Of a stretch of 64,000 nt of DNA, positions 36,294-45,446 are shown piece by piece. The notes beneath the pieces are model-generated. The model had not been told where the DNA came from. It saw only the letters and a program-made list of their open reading frames with translations, and did no database searches. How positions within the stretch are numbered: position 1 is the stretch's first letter; each line of letters starts with the position of its first letter. A program made the position numbers and the translations under genes. The stretch comes from Mesorhizobium australicum WSM2073 (GTDB lineage: Bacteria > Pseudomonadota > Alphaproteobacteria > Rhizobiales > Rhizobiaceae), in the NCBI RefSeq assembly GCF_000230995.2, contig NC_019973.1, positions 5,408,001 to 5,472,000 of the forward strand. The letters are read 5' to 3'.

Positions 36294-37133
36294 CTATTTC
36301 AACCGCCAAAGCTTGCGGGCATTGCCCGACAACAGCCTGTCACGCTCCGAAACGCTGCAACCCGAGAGCAGCGCATGGGTCGCCGCCACCCAGGTCGAGA
36401 GACCGCCACCAAGCGTGCAGACCGGCCAGTCGCTGCCCCAGACGACACGGTCCCAGCCGAACGAATTGATGGTGTGTTCGACGTAAGGCCGCAGCGTATC
36501 GACGGTCCAATTGGCGGCGTCGGCATAGGCGACCACGCCGGAAATCTTGGCCATCACGTTCGGGCGCCGTGCGATCTCGCTCATGTGTTCGCGCCAGGGA
36601 TGCTCGGCTCCGCCCTTGATGTCGGGAACGCCGCAATGGTCGAGGACGAACTGGACGTCGGGCGCCAGTTCGGCGAGCGCGATCGCCTTGGGAATCTGAT
36701 GCGGCAGCACGACGAGGTCGAAGGTCAGGCCGGTGCCGCCAAGCCGCTTGATGTTGTCACGGAACAGCGCGCCTTCCGAAAGATCGTCCGGCACGACGTG
36801 AAGGACGCGGCGGAAACCCTTGACGAAGGGGTTTGTCCGCTGGCGTTCGAGATAAACGGCAAAGTCAGCGTCTTCGGGACGGCAGGATGCTATTGTCCCA
36901 GAGAGCATGCTGCCCGCTTGCCGCGAGAGGCCCTCGACACGGGCGGTCTCCGCCTCGATGTCGGCCGGGTCGACATCGACCTCCATGTGCAGCACGCGTT
37001 CGACACCGGCACGCTTTGCCTCCGTGGCGTATTCCTCATAGGAGAAATCGCGGTTCAGTGCCGGTACGCCGGCAAGCCAGGGGTAGCGAAGCGCCGAGCG
37101 ATCGATGAGATGCAAATGGGTGTCGATGATCAT
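36294..37133 (-). CDS. Amidohydrolase family protein, L-fuconolactonase-like (COG3618)
   Basis: 279-residue TIM-barrel hydrolase. The metal-type His-X-His is His6 and His8 in IDTHLHLID; VLDHCGVPD holds the later His, and the C-terminal VVWGSDWPVC holds the catalytic Asp. This set and length match sugar lactonases such as L-fucono-1,5-lactonase, and 2-pyrone-dicarboxylate lactonase. It is close to the IclR gene on the same strand, 63 bases downstream of it. With the enolase-type dehydratase at 42469, opening of a sugar lactone is a natural role. Confidence 0.85.
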   Translation of the reverse strand: MIIDTHLHLIDRSALRYPWLAGVPALNRDFSYEEYATEAKRAGVERVLHMEVDVDPADIEAETARVEGLSRQAGSMLSGTIASCRPEDADFAVYLERQRTNPFVKGFRRVLHVVPDDLSEGALFRDNIKRLGGTGLTFDLVVLPHQIPKAIALAELAPDVQFVLDHCGVPDIKGGAEHPWREHMSEIARRPNVMAKISGVVAYADAANWTVDTLRPYVEHTINSFGWDRVVWGSDWPVCTLGGGLSTWVAATHALLSGCSVSERDRLLSGNARKLWRLK

Positions 37134-37196
37134 GGCGGGCTCCTCCCTGTAGCTTTTTCGATCCTCTCACGAAGGAATTCTTCATTCAAATAAGAA

Positions 37197-37982
37197 TTAT
37201 GTCGATGAGCCGACGGCCGACCCGGCCAAACGCGAAAGCTTCTCACACGTTGCCAGCAGCAGCTCGATGGTGCGCGTTATGTCCGGCGCGGACGGAGCGT
37301 TGACGACGGTGATGTAAGGAATTGAAAGCGCCGCGATGGCCTTGCCGTCGGAACTGCGCACCGGTGCCGACAGATTGTAGACGCCGGCGGTCTGCATCGA
37401 GGCCATCATCTCATATCCCCGTTCCCTGATCTGGTCGAGGCGGGCAAAGAACTCGGGCGGCTGCGCCGTATTGTCGGTGCTGCGGACATGTTCGGAGATC
37501 ATCATCTGGCGCTCCTCCTGCGAACGGAAGGCGAGCAGCACATGTCCCGAACCGGTGTCGAACAGGCTGATGTGGGAGCCGACCCGGATCGAAATCCCCC
37601 AGTAGTTTGGCGCTTCCTGCTGGCCTATCACCACGGCGGAACCACGATCAAAAACAACGAGTTGATTGGCCTGCTGCGAGGTCTCGGCCAGCTCCCGCAT
37701 CAGCGGCGTCGCATAGGAAACCAGCCGCCGCACCGGCGCGTGCAATTGTGCCAGGCCAAACAGCTTGAGCGTCAGCGAATAACGGTCGCCATCGAGCCGC
37801 GTGACGTAGCCGCGCCGTACCAGCCGGTCCAGCATGCGGTAGAATTCATTGGGGCTGCGGTCGAGCTTCTTGGCGATTTCCGCCTGGGTCAGGCCACCGT
37901 CCACGCCCGCTAGAAGCTCAAGGATGTCGAGCCCCTTGTCGAGCGCCGGCGCGCGATAACGCTCGTCTTCGCTGTCGTCCAT
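37197..37982 (-). CDS. IclR-family transcriptional regulator
   Basis: 261-residue regulator with the IclR winged HTH at about residues 10-70 (LDILELLAGVDGGLTQAEIAK and NEFYRMLDRLVRRGYVTR) and the C-terminal effector domain (RLVSYATPLMRELAETSQQ). It is divergent from the sugar binding-protein gene at 38151, with 168 bases between. IclR proteins sense a sugar acid or aromatic metabolite; the surrounding dehydratase and lactonase genes suggest a sugar acid. Candidate operators are noted at 38052-38096. Confidence 0.9.
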   Translation of the reverse strand: MDDSEDERYRAPALDKGLDILELLAGVDGGLTQAEIAKKLDRSPNEFYRMLDRLVRRGYVTRLDGDRYSLTLKLFGLAQLHAPVRRLVSYATPLMRELAETSQQANQLVVFDRGSAVVIGQQEAPNYWGISIRVGSHISLFDTGSGHVLLAFRSQEERQMMISEHVRSTDNTAQPPEFFARLDQIRERGYEMMASMQTAGVYNLSAPVRSSDGKAIAALSIPYITVVNAPSAPDITRTIELLLATCEKLSRLAGSAVGSST

Positions 37983-38051
37983 GGTTCATCCCTCCAGTGA
38001 ATTCAACTCTTCATATACGCAGGAACGCGGCCGGCGGAAACAAATTTCGCC

Positions 38052-38096
38052 TTGACGTACGGATGAATGTTTTGTTTGTATATAAATGTAGCATTT
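38052..38096 (+). promoter_or_regulatory. Promoter and possible IclR operator before the sugar binding-protein gene
   Basis: TTGACG at 38052-38057 is a good -35 match; TGTATA at 38077-38082 could be a -10, but the 19-base spacing is long. AAATG-TAG-CATTT at 38084-38096 is a dyad with five-base arms, placed where a repressor would block transcription. Position between the IclR gene and its likely target supports it. Confidence 0.35.
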
Positions 38097-38150
38097 CTTG
38101 TCACGTGACGAGTTGCGGGCGCCACCGAGGCGCACCCAGGGAGGATACCA

Positions 38151-39470
38151 ATGAACAGACTGCTTTCCGGCGTATGCGCCGGCGCATTGATGCTTGCGTC
38201 AGGCGCAGGCACCGCCCTTGCCAGCGACCTGCCCGGCAAGTTCGACGGCGTGACCGTCGACGTGAAGCTGATCGGCGGCCAGCAATATGAGAAGCTCTAC
38301 GAGCGCATTCCCGAATGGGAGAAGGCGACAGGCGCCAAGGTCAACATCCTGACCAAGAAGAACGGCTTCGACATCGACAAGGAATTGAAGTCCGACATCG
38401 CCTCGGGCAGCACCAACTGGTGCGTCGGCTGGAATCATTCCTCCTTCGCGCCGCAATACACCGGCCTCTACACCGACCTCAGCAAGCTCCTGCCGAAGTC
38501 GGAGATCGACGCCTTCGTGCCGTCGACAATCAAGGCGGCGACCATCGACGGCAAGCTGGAAATGCTGCCGCGCGCGCAGTTCGACGTCTCGGCGCTCTAC
38601 TACCAGAAGAGCCTGTACGAGAACGCCGACAACAAGACCAAGTTCAAGGCCAAATACGGCTATGATCTGGTGCCGCCGGACACCTGGAAGGAAGTCACCG
38701 ACCAGGCTGAGTTCTTCGCCAACCCGCCGAATTTCTACGGCACGCAGTTTGCCGGCAAGGAAGAAGCGATCAATGGCCGCTTCTACGAAATGGTCGTCGC
38801 CGAGGGCGGCGAATATCTCGACAAGGACGGCAAGCCGGTCTTCAATTCCGAAGCCGGCATCCGGGCGCTCGACTGGTTCGTCAACCTCTACAAGGCCAAG
38901 GCCGTGCCGGCCGGAACCACCAACTACCTCTGGGACGATCTCGGCCAGGGCTTTGCCTCGGGCACCGTCGCCATCAATCTGGACTGGCCGGGCTGGGCCG
39001 GCTTCTTCAACGACCCGAAATCGTCGAAGGTTGCCGGGAATGTCGGCGTCAAGGTCGCGCCGAAAGGCTCCGCCGGAGTGCGCACCGGCTGGTCGGGCTT
39101 CCATGGCTTCTCGGTGACCGAGAACTGCCCGAACAAGGAGGCAGCGGCATCGCTCGTATGGTGGCTGACCAACGAGGACAGCCAGAAGCTCGAGGCCACC
39201 GCCGGCCCGCTGCCAACGCGCACCGCGGTCTGGGATTGGGACCTGCAGCAGGCCGCCAACGACCCTTACAAGAAGGAGGTTCTGTCGGCTTTCCAGGAAG
39301 AAGCCAAGCACGCCTTCGCCGTGCCGCAGACGCCTGAGTGGATCGAGATCTCGAACGCCGTCTATCCCGAGTTGCAGGCCGCGATCCTCGGCGACAAGAC
39401 CTCCAAGCAGGCACTGGACGAAGCCGCCGACAAGGCGACGCAGATCCTGCAGGACGCAGGCAAACTGTAA
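38151..39470 (+). CDS. Sugar ABC transporter substrate-binding protein
   Basis: 439-residue periplasmic binding protein (SBP_bac_1 type, CUT1 family). A signal peptide is clear (MNRLLSGVCAGALMLASG; cleavage near residue 25, AxAS). Mature domain features include IPEWEKATGAKVNIL, WDDLGQGFASGTVAINLDWPG and a C-terminal segment with EWIEISNAVYPELQAA. The ATG follows GGGAGG. It heads an operon of two permeases, an ATPase and four catabolic genes; a stem-loop at 39485-39517 follows. Confidence 0.92.
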   Translation: MNRLLSGVCAGALMLASGAGTALASDLPGKFDGVTVDVKLIGGQQYEKLYERIPEWEKATGAKVNILTKKNGFDIDKELKSDIASGSTNWCVGWNHSSFAPQYTGLYTDLSKLLPKSEIDAFVPSTIKAATIDGKLEMLPRAQFDVSALYYQKSLYENADNKTKFKAKYGYDLVPPDTWKEVTDQAEFFANPPNFYGTQFAGKEEAINGRFYEMVVAEGGEYLDKDGKPVFNSEAGIRALDWFVNLYKAKAVPAGTTNYLWDDLGQGFASGTVAINLDWPGWAGFFNDPKSSKVAGNVGVKVAPKGSAGVRTGWSGFHGFSVTENCPNKEAAASLVWWLTNEDSQKLEATAGPLPTRTAVWDWDLQQAANDPYKKEVLSAFQEEAKHAFAVPQTPEWIEISNAVYPELQAAILGDKTSKQALDEAADKATQILQDAGKL

Positions 39471-39484
39471 GCATTGCTCACAAG

Positions 39485-39517
39485 ATTGCCTCCCTCATCC
39501 TCAATGGGGGAGGTAAT
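39485..39517 (+). repeat. REP-like stem-loop after the sugar binding-protein gene
   Basis: ATTGCCTCCC (39485-39494) pairs with GGGAGGTAAT (39508-39517), a 10-bp stem with one G-U pair and a 13-base loop, in the 125-base gap before the first permease gene. Stem-loops here often stabilise the binding-protein mRNA so that it exceeds the permease mRNA. Confidence 0.45.
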
Positions 39518-39595
39518 CGCCTTTTGCCGGCGTTGTCCGTTTCATCATATCGGGCCTCGGGCCAAAATCTGAATGCCAGACACCAGAGGAGCCCG

Positions 39596-40492
39596 ATGAA
39601 GGGCCTCAAGCCACCCGCGCCGTTCCTGTTGCTGCTTCCGGCCATCGTCGTTCTGGCGGTCGTCGTCGTGGTGCCGCTGCTTCTGTCGCTCTATTCAAGC
39701 TTCACGCCGTTCCGCCTGACCAAGCCCGAGACGTTCTTCGTCTTCATCGGCCTCAGGAATTACCTGTCGATCCTGGCCAACACCGATTTCTGGTGGGCAT
39801 TCGGCCGTACCGTTCTGTTGCTGACGATCGCGCTCAATCTTGAAATGCTGCTTGGCCTTGGTCTCGCCATGCTGGTTGAGAAGGCGACGCGCGGCCAGCG
39901 CATCCTGCGCACGCTGATGATGTTTCCGATGATGTTCTCGCCGATCCTCGTCGGCTTCCAGTTCAAGTTCATGTTCAACGACAATATCGGCCTGGTGAAC
40001 AATGCGCTGCAGTCGCTTGGCATCACCAGGGACGCCATCCCGTGGCTGATCGAGGGTCACCTCGCCTTCATCGCCATCTCGGTTGCCGAGATCTGGTCGT
40101 CGACGGCGATCTTCGCCATCCTGATCCTCGCCGGGCTGCTCGCCATGCCCAAAGAGCCGATCGAGGCGGCGCGCGTCGATGGCTGCACGCCGTGGCAGAC
40201 CTTCCGTTATGTGACCTGGCCGTTCGTCATGCCCTTCGCGTACATCGCCATGACCATCCGCTCGCTCGACGTGGCGCGTGCCTATGACATCGTCAAGATC
40301 ATGACCGATGGCGGTCCGGCCGGCCGCACGGAGCTTTTGTGGACTCTGGTCGCACGCACCGCCTACAGCGACGGGCGCATGGGCATGGCCAACGCCATGG
40401 CCTATTTCTCGATCCTGCTGTCGATCGCCTTCACCGTCTATTTCTTCAACAAGCTCGCCGCGGCGCGCACGCAAATCGGCGCGGAGTGGTGA
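39596..40492 (+). CDS. Sugar ABC transporter permease (MalF/UgpA type)
   Basis: 298-residue inner-membrane permease with about six hydrophobic segments and the EAA loop IEAARVDGCTPWQTFRYVTW near residues 190-209. It follows the binding-protein gene by 125 bases; the ATG has an AGAGGAG site. Permease length and loop fit the CUT1 family. It is two bases from the second permease gene. Confidence 0.9.
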   Translation: MKGLKPPAPFLLLLPAIVVLAVVVVVPLLLSLYSSFTPFRLTKPETFFVFIGLRNYLSILANTDFWWAFGRTVLLLTIALNLEMLLGLGLAMLVEKATRGQRILRTLMMFPMMFSPILVGFQFKFMFNDNIGLVNNALQSLGITRDAIPWLIEGHLAFIAISVAEIWSSTAIFAILILAGLLAMPKEPIEAARVDGCTPWQTFRYVTWPFVMPFAYIAMTIRSLDVARAYDIVKIMTDGGPAGRTELLWTLVARTAYSDGRMGMANAMAYFSILLSIAFTVYFFNKLAAARTQIGAEW

Positions 40493-40494
40493 AG

Positions 40495-41361
40495 ATGGAC
40501 GAGAATTCTTCCGCCCGCCTTAAGCGCAGGCTGCTTGATATCGTCTATCGCATCGGCCTGTTCCTGGCGATGCTGACCATCTGCCTGCCGGGCCTGTGGA
40601 TCGTGCTGTCGTCGCTGCGGCCGACGGTCGAGATCATGGCCAAGCCGCCGGTGTGGATCCCGCAGGATATTTCGTTCGACGCCTATGTCGCGATGTTCTC
40701 AGGCATCGGCAAGGGCGGCATCCCTGTCATCGAATATTTCCGCAACTCGCTGATCATATCGGTGACTTCGACGGTGATCGCGGTCGCCATCGGCATGGCG
40801 GGCGGCTATGCCTTCGCGCGCTATCGCTTTCGCGGTAAATCGAGCGCCTTCCTCGGCCTGATGCTGACACGCACGGTGCCCGGTATCGCGCTGTCGCTGC
40901 CGCTGTTCTTCCTCTATGTGCGGCTCGGTATCATCGACACGCATTTCGGGCTGATCCTCGCCTATGTCGCGCTCAACGTGCCTTTCACCATCTGGCTGAT
41001 CGACGGCTTCTTCCGCCAGGTGCCGAAGGATCTCGCCGAAGCCGCACAAATCGACGGCTGCACGCGCTGGCAGGCCTTTTGGCAGGTCGAGTTCCCGCTC
41101 GCCGGACCAGGCATCGCATCAGCCGCGATCTTCGCCTTCCTGACCTGCTGGAACGAGTTCGCGCTGGCCTCCCAACTGACCCGCTCGGTCAGCGCCAAGA
41201 CGCTGCCGGTCGGCCTGCTCGACTACACGGCCGAGTTCACCATCGACTGGCGCGGCATGTGCGCGCTCGCCGTGGTGATGATCATTCCGGCGCTCACCCT
41301 CACTTTCATCGTCCAGAAGCACCTTGTCGGCGGCCTGACCTCCGGCGCGGTGAAAGGCTGA
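40495..41361 (+). CDS. Sugar ABC transporter permease (MalG/UgpE type)
   Basis: 288-residue partner permease. The EAA loop LAEAAQIDGCTRWQAFWQVE lies near residues 182-201, and the C-terminus ends HLVGGLTSGAVKG as in MalG-type proteins, where the tail contacts the ATPase. It is four bases before the ATPase gene. Confidence 0.9.
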   Translation: MDENSSARLKRRLLDIVYRIGLFLAMLTICLPGLWIVLSSLRPTVEIMAKPPVWIPQDISFDAYVAMFSGIGKGGIPVIEYFRNSLIISVTSTVIAVAIGMAGGYAFARYRFRGKSSAFLGLMLTRTVPGIALSLPLFFLYVRLGIIDTHFGLILAYVALNVPFTIWLIDGFFRQVPKDLAEAAQIDGCTRWQAFWQVEFPLAGPGIASAAIFAFLTCWNEFALASQLTRSVSAKTLPVGLLDYTAEFTIDWRGMCALAVVMIIPALTLTFIVQKHLVGGLTSGAVKG

Positions 41362-41365
41362 TCTC

Positions 41366-42463
41366 ATGGCAACGGTTTCCCTCAAAAAGCTGACCAAGCG
41401 CTACGGCAATATCGAGATCGTGCATGGCATCGACCTCGACATCACCGACCGCGAATTCATCGCGCTGGTCGGTCCTTCCGGCTGCGGCAAGTCGACGACG
41501 CTGCGCATGATCGCCGGGCTGGAAGAGATCAGCGCCGGTTCGATCGAGATTGGCGGGCGCGTCGTCAACGATTTGCCGCCGCGTTCGCGCAACATCTCGA
41601 TGGTGTTCCAGTCCTATGCGCTCTACCCTCACATGACGGTGCGCGAAAACCTCGGCTTCTCCTTGAAGATCGCCGGCGCCGCCAAGGACGACATGGATCG
41701 CCGCGTCGCCGAGGCCTCGGCTATCCTGGGGCTCGATGCTTTGCTCGACCGTCGACCGTCGCAACTGTCCGGCGGCCAGCGCCAGCGCGTCGCCATGGGT
41801 CGCGCCATCGTGCGCGACCCCGACGTCTTCCTGTTCGACGAGCCGCTTTCCAATCTCGATGCCAAGCTCAGAACGCAGATGCGCACCGAGATCAAGAAGC
41901 TGCACGCCAAGGTGCAATCAACGGTGATCTACGTCACCCACGACCAGGTCGAGGCGATGACGCTTGCCGACCGTATCGTCATCATGCGCGACGGACATAT
42001 CGAACAGGTTGGCACCCCAGATGAAGTGTTCCGCCGGCCAGCCACGCGCTTCGTTGCCGGCTTCATCGGCTCGCCGCCGATGAACCTGCACGAAGCGAGG
42101 GTCGACGACGGCCAGCTGGTTTTCGCCAGCGGCGCCAAGCTGCCCCTGCCCGGTCAGTTCAAGGCCAATGTCGCTGGCGGCGACAAGGTCGTGTTCGGGT
42201 TGCGGCCAGACGACATCTATCCGACCGGCCATGGTATCAGCTCCGGCGGCGCGGCCGACGTGCATCAGATCGAACTGCCGATCACCGTCACCGAACCGCT
42301 CGGCAACGAGACGTTGGTGTTCGTCGAGTTCAACGGCGGTGACTGGGTGTCTCGCATGCTGAACCCCAGGCTGCTGAAGCCAGGCGAGCGCGTCGCCATG
42401 AGCCTCGACCTGTCGCAGGCGCATCTGTTTGCCGCTGAGACCGGAAAGACATTGCGGAGCTGA
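41366..42463 (+). CDS. Sugar ABC transporter ATP-binding protein (UgpC/MalK type)
   Basis: 365-residue ATPase. Walker A GPSGCGKSTT, signature LSGGQRQRVAMGRAI, Walker B VFLFDEPLSNLD and H-loop VTHDQVEAM are all in place; a C-terminal TOBE/OB regulatory domain starts near residue 235 (IGSPPMNLHEA). It serves the MalFG-type permeases upstream. The name UgpC only marks the subfamily; the substrate is likely a sugar or sugar acid rather than glycerol-3-phosphate. Confidence 0.92.
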   Translation: MATVSLKKLTKRYGNIEIVHGIDLDITDREFIALVGPSGCGKSTTLRMIAGLEEISAGSIEIGGRVVNDLPPRSRNISMVFQSYALYPHMTVRENLGFSLKIAGAAKDDMDRRVAEASAILGLDALLDRRPSQLSGGQRQRVAMGRAIVRDPDVFLFDEPLSNLDAKLRTQMRTEIKKLHAKVQSTVIYVTHDQVEAMTLADRIVIMRDGHIEQVGTPDEVFRRPATRFVAGFIGSPPMNLHEARVDDGQLVFASGAKLPLPGQFKANVAGGDKVVFGLRPDDIYPTGHGISSGGAADVHQIELPITVTEPLGNETLVFVEFNGGDWVSRMLNPRLLKPGERVAMSLDLSQAHLFAAETGKTLRS

Positions 42464-42468
42464 CCGAC

Positions 42469-43581
42469 ATGGCCAAGATCGAAAAGATAGAATTGCGGAT
42501 GGTCGACCTTGTGCCCAAGGTCAAGCGCACCGACGCGATCCAGAGCTTCGTCAGCCAAGAGACGCCAATCGTCACCATCACCGATTCCGATGGCGCGGTC
42601 GGAACCGGCTACAGCTACACGATCGGCACCGGCGGCTCGTCGGTGATGCGGCTCCTGTCCGATCACCTGGCGCCGCGCCTGATCGGCCGCGATCCTGATA
42701 TGATCGAAGCGATCTGGCACGATCTCGAATTCGCCACCCACGCCACCACGATCGGCGCCATCACGGCAATCGCCATCGCGGCGATCGACACAGCGCTCTG
42801 GGACCTCAGGGCGAAGAAACAGGGCCTGCCGCTATGGAAGCTCGCTGGCGGCGCCAAGGACCGCTGCCCGCTTTACACGACAGAAGGCGGCTGGCTGCAC
42901 ATCGAGACGCAGGCGCTGGTCGACGATGCGGTGGCCGCCAAGGCCAAGGGGTTTCGCGGCTCGAAAGTGAAGATCGGCAGGCCGAATGGCTCCGAGGATC
43001 TCGCGCGGCTGTTGGCGGTGCGCAAGGCGGTGGGCGACGGCTACGAGATCATGACCGACGCCAATCAGGGTTTCTCCGTCGACGAGGCGATCCGGCGTGC
43101 GGCGAGGCTTCGAGAACTCGATCTCGCCTGGATCGAGGAGCCGCTGCCGGCCGACGACATAGACGGGCATATCAGGCTGTCGAATTCGACGCCGACGCCG
43201 ATCGCCATCGGCGAGTCGCTCTATTCCGTCAGGCACTTCCGCGAATACATGCAGAAAGGCGCCTGCTCGATCGTGCAGGTCGATGTCGGCCGCATTGGCG
43301 GCATCACGCCCTGGCTCAAGATCGCCCATGCGGCGGAGGCCTTCGACATTCCGGTCTGCCCGCATTTCCTGATGGAATTGCATGTCAGCCTGACCTGCGC
43401 TGTTCAGAACGGCAGGTATGTCGAGTACATTCCGCAACTCGACCAGTTGACCGGCAAGCACATGCGCATCGAGGATGGGCATGCGCTGGCGCCCGACGAG
43501 CCCGGTATCGGCATCGATTGGGACTGGGACGCGGTCAAGGCCATGAGCATCGCCGAATTCACCACGGCGATCACGAGATAA
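42469..43581 (+). CDS. Enolase-superfamily dehydratase/racemase (mandelate racemase subgroup)
   Basis: 370-residue MR/MLE-like enzyme. Acid-base and metal residues are all present: Lys166-X-Lys168 in SKVKIGRP, Asp197 in TDANQGF, Glu223 in IEEPLPADD, Glu249 in IGESLYS, Asp272 in VDVGRIGG, and His299 in CPHFLMELH. KxK plus an Asp-His dyad is the mandelate racemase subgroup signature; in sugar-transport contexts it usually dehydrates an aldonic acid (fuconate, rhamnonate, galactonate and others). Five bases downstream of the ATPase gene. The product would then enter the adjacent route. Confidence 0.87.
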   Translation: MAKIEKIELRMVDLVPKVKRTDAIQSFVSQETPIVTITDSDGAVGTGYSYTIGTGGSSVMRLLSDHLAPRLIGRDPDMIEAIWHDLEFATHATTIGAITAIAIAAIDTALWDLRAKKQGLPLWKLAGGAKDRCPLYTTEGGWLHIETQALVDDAVAAKAKGFRGSKVKIGRPNGSEDLARLLAVRKAVGDGYEIMTDANQGFSVDEAIRRAARLRELDLAWIEEPLPADDIDGHIRLSNSTPTPIAIGESLYSVRHFREYMQKGACSIVQVDVGRIGGITPWLKIAHAAEAFDIPVCPHFLMELHVSLTCAVQNGRYVEYIPQLDQLTGKHMRIEDGHALAPDEPGIGIDWDWDAVKAMSIAEFTTAITR

Positions 43582-43590
43582 GGAGCTGAT

Positions 43591-43920
43591 ATGCAGCGGA
43601 TGGGATTTGTGCTTGGGCTGAAGCCGGAGAAGGTCGAGGACTATGTTCGCCTCCATGCCGCCGTCTGGCCGGACGTGCTGACCATGATTTCGGCATGCAA
43701 CATCAAGAACTATTCCATTTACCTGAAGCGGCCGGAGAACCTGCTGTTCAGCACCTTCGAATACCACGGCACCGACTACGAGGCCGACATGGCCAAGATG
43801 GCGGCCGATCCGAGGACGCAGGAATGGTGGGCCGTCTGCATACCTTGCCAGGAGCCGCTTGCGACCCGCAAGGAGGGTGAATGGTGGGCTTCGATGGACG
43901 AGGTCTTCCACCATGACTGA
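43591..43920 (+). CDS. L-rhamnose mutarotase family protein (RhaM/RhaU)
   Basis: 109-residue protein of the RhaM/RhaU family, a dimeric alpha+beta fold that interconverts sugar anomers. Family features include the N-terminal GFVLGLKPEKVEDYVRLHAAVW with the catalytic-type His22, NYSIYLKRPENLLFSTFEY, and the paired Trp residues in QEWWAVC and EGEWWASMDEVFH. Length is as usual. Suggests that a 6-deoxyhexose such as rhamnose or fucose is used, though family members with other sugars exist. Overlaps the Gfo/Idh/MocA gene by eight bases. Confidence 0.85.
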   Translation: MQRMGFVLGLKPEKVEDYVRLHAAVWPDVLTMISACNIKNYSIYLKRPENLLFSTFEYHGTDYEADMAKMAADPRTQEWWAVCIPCQEPLATRKEGEWWASMDEVFHHD

Positions 43921-44989
43921 GGCCGGTTTCGACCCTGCCTCACTCGTCCAGGCCTGGGCCAAACCCTCACAACCCCGACCGATCGTCACTTTCGGTGCAG
44001 GGTCGATTGTCGGCGACGCGCATTTCCCGGCCTACCGAAAAGCGGGGTTTCCGATCGCCGGTCTTTACGATCCGGACCAGGCCAAGGCGCAGGCCCTGGC
44101 CGATAAATGGGACGTGACGGCGTTCCGTTCGGTGCAAGAAGCCGCTGGAGTTAAGGACGCGATCTTCGATCTGGCAACCCCACCGGGGCGGCACGCCGAT
44201 ATCCTGAAGGCGCTGCCCGGCGGTGCGGTCGCCCTGATCCAGAAGCCGATGGGCAATTACCTCGGGGAGGCAAGCGAAATCCTCGAAATCTGCCGCGCCA
44301 AGAAGCTCAAGGCGGCTGTGAATTTCCAGCTCCGCTTCGCGCCGATGATGCTGGCGCTGAAGGACGCCATCGCCAAGGGCTGGCTCGGCGAAGTCGTCGA
44401 CTTCGATGCCTGGCTGGCGCTGGCGACGCCTTGGCAGTTGTGGGAATTCCTGCTCAAGGCGCCGCGCGTCGAGATCGCCATGCACTCGATCCACTATCTC
44501 GACCTGATCCGGCAGTTGCTCGGTGACCCCAAGGGTGTGCATGCCAAGACGCTCGGCCATCCCAATCATTCCGTGGCGCAGACGCGCACCAGCGCCATTC
44601 TCGACTATGGCGACACCGTGCGCTGCGCCCTGTCGATCAACCACGACCACAGGTTCGGGCGCCGGCATCAGGCCTGCGAATTTCGCGTCTGCGGCACCGA
44701 GGGTGCCGCCTATCTCAAGCTCGGTCTCAATCTCGATTATCCCCGGGGCGAGCCGGACATTCTGGAAATCTATCCGAAGGGCGGATCGGACTGGATCGCG
44801 GTGCCCTTGGCCGGCGAGTGGTTTCCCGACGCCTTTGTCGGGCGCATGGCAAATGTCCAACGCTTTGCATCCGGCGAAGACGCCGAACTGATCAGTTCGG
44901 TCGAGGATGCATGGAACACAATGGCGCTGGTGGAAGCCGCCTATCGTTCGAGCGCGGCGCCGGCGACGCCGATCGCGGAAAGGCCCTGA
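43913..44989 (+). CDS. Gfo/Idh/MocA family oxidoreductase
   Basis: 358-residue NAD(P)-dependent sugar or inositol dehydrogenase-like protein. The Rossmann entry [20 protein letters not shown] near residues 24-43 fits. The usual EKP motif is QKP here ([14 protein letters not shown]), keeping the Lys but not the Glu. The substrate-domain His is in [13 protein letters not shown]. It overlaps the mutarotase-type gene and the next MaoC-type gene by one base, so all are translated together. It likely oxidises a sugar hydroxyl of the imported compound. Confidence 0.87.
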   Translation: MTEAGFDPASLVQAWAKPSQPRPIVTFGAGSIVGDAHFPAYRKAGFPIAGLYDPDQAKAQALADKWDVTAFRSVQEAAGVKDAIFDLATPPGRHADILKALPGGAVALIQKPMGNYLGEASEILEICRAKKLKAAVNFQLRFAPMMLALKDAIAKGWLGEVVDFDAWLALATPWQLWEFLLKAPRVEIAMHSIHYLDLIRQLLGDPKGVHAKTLGHPNHSVAQTRTSAILDYGDTVRCALSINHDHRFGRRHQACEFRVCGTEGAAYLKLGLNLDYPRGEPDILEIYPKGGSDWIAVPLAGEWFPDAFVGRMANVQRFASGEDAELISSVEDAWNTMALVEAAYRSSAAPATPIAERP

Positions 44990-45435
44990 TGGAACAGATC
45001 CAGTATTTCGAGGAGTACGAGATCGGCTCGACGCGGCTGACCAGCGGCCGCACGATTACCGAGACCGACTTCATCGTCCATGCCGGTCACACCGGCGATT
45101 TCTTCCCGCACCACGTGGACGCCGAGTTCATGAAGACAACGCCGTTCGGCCAGCGCATCGCGCATGGCACGCTGGTGTTCTCGGTCGGCATCGGGCTGAC
45201 GGCAACGGTCATCAATCCCGTCGCTTTTTCCTATGGCTACGACCGGCTGCGCTTCATCAAGCCCGTGTTCATCGGCGACACGATCCGCACACGCACCACC
45301 ATCGCGGCCAAGGAGGACGACCCCAAGCGACCGGGTTCCGGACGCGTGATCGAGCGCTGCGAAGTGATCAACCAGCGCGGCGAGGTGGTGCTGGCGGCCG
45401 ACCACATCTACATCGTCGAACGCCAGCCGGCCTGA
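44989..45435 (+). CDS. MaoC-like hot-dog-fold dehydratase
   Basis: 148-residue protein with a complete MaoC-type motif: [21 protein letters not shown], then [18 protein letters not shown] (with the His-Gly-Thr loop) and [18 protein letters not shown]. The Asp/His residues make it a likely hydratase/dehydratase, unlike the variant at 33425. Both share the [17 protein letters not shown] block. Last gene of the sugar operon; converges on phnV at 45447. Confidence 0.85.
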   Translation: MEQIQYFEEYEIGSTRLTSGRTITETDFIVHAGHTGDFFPHHVDAEFMKTTPFGQRIAHGTLVFSVGIGLTATVINPVAFSYGYDRLRFIKPVFIGDTIRTRTTIAAKEDDPKRPGSGRVIERCEVINQRGEVVLAADHIYIVERQPA

Positions 45436-45446
45436 GGCAATGTCCG

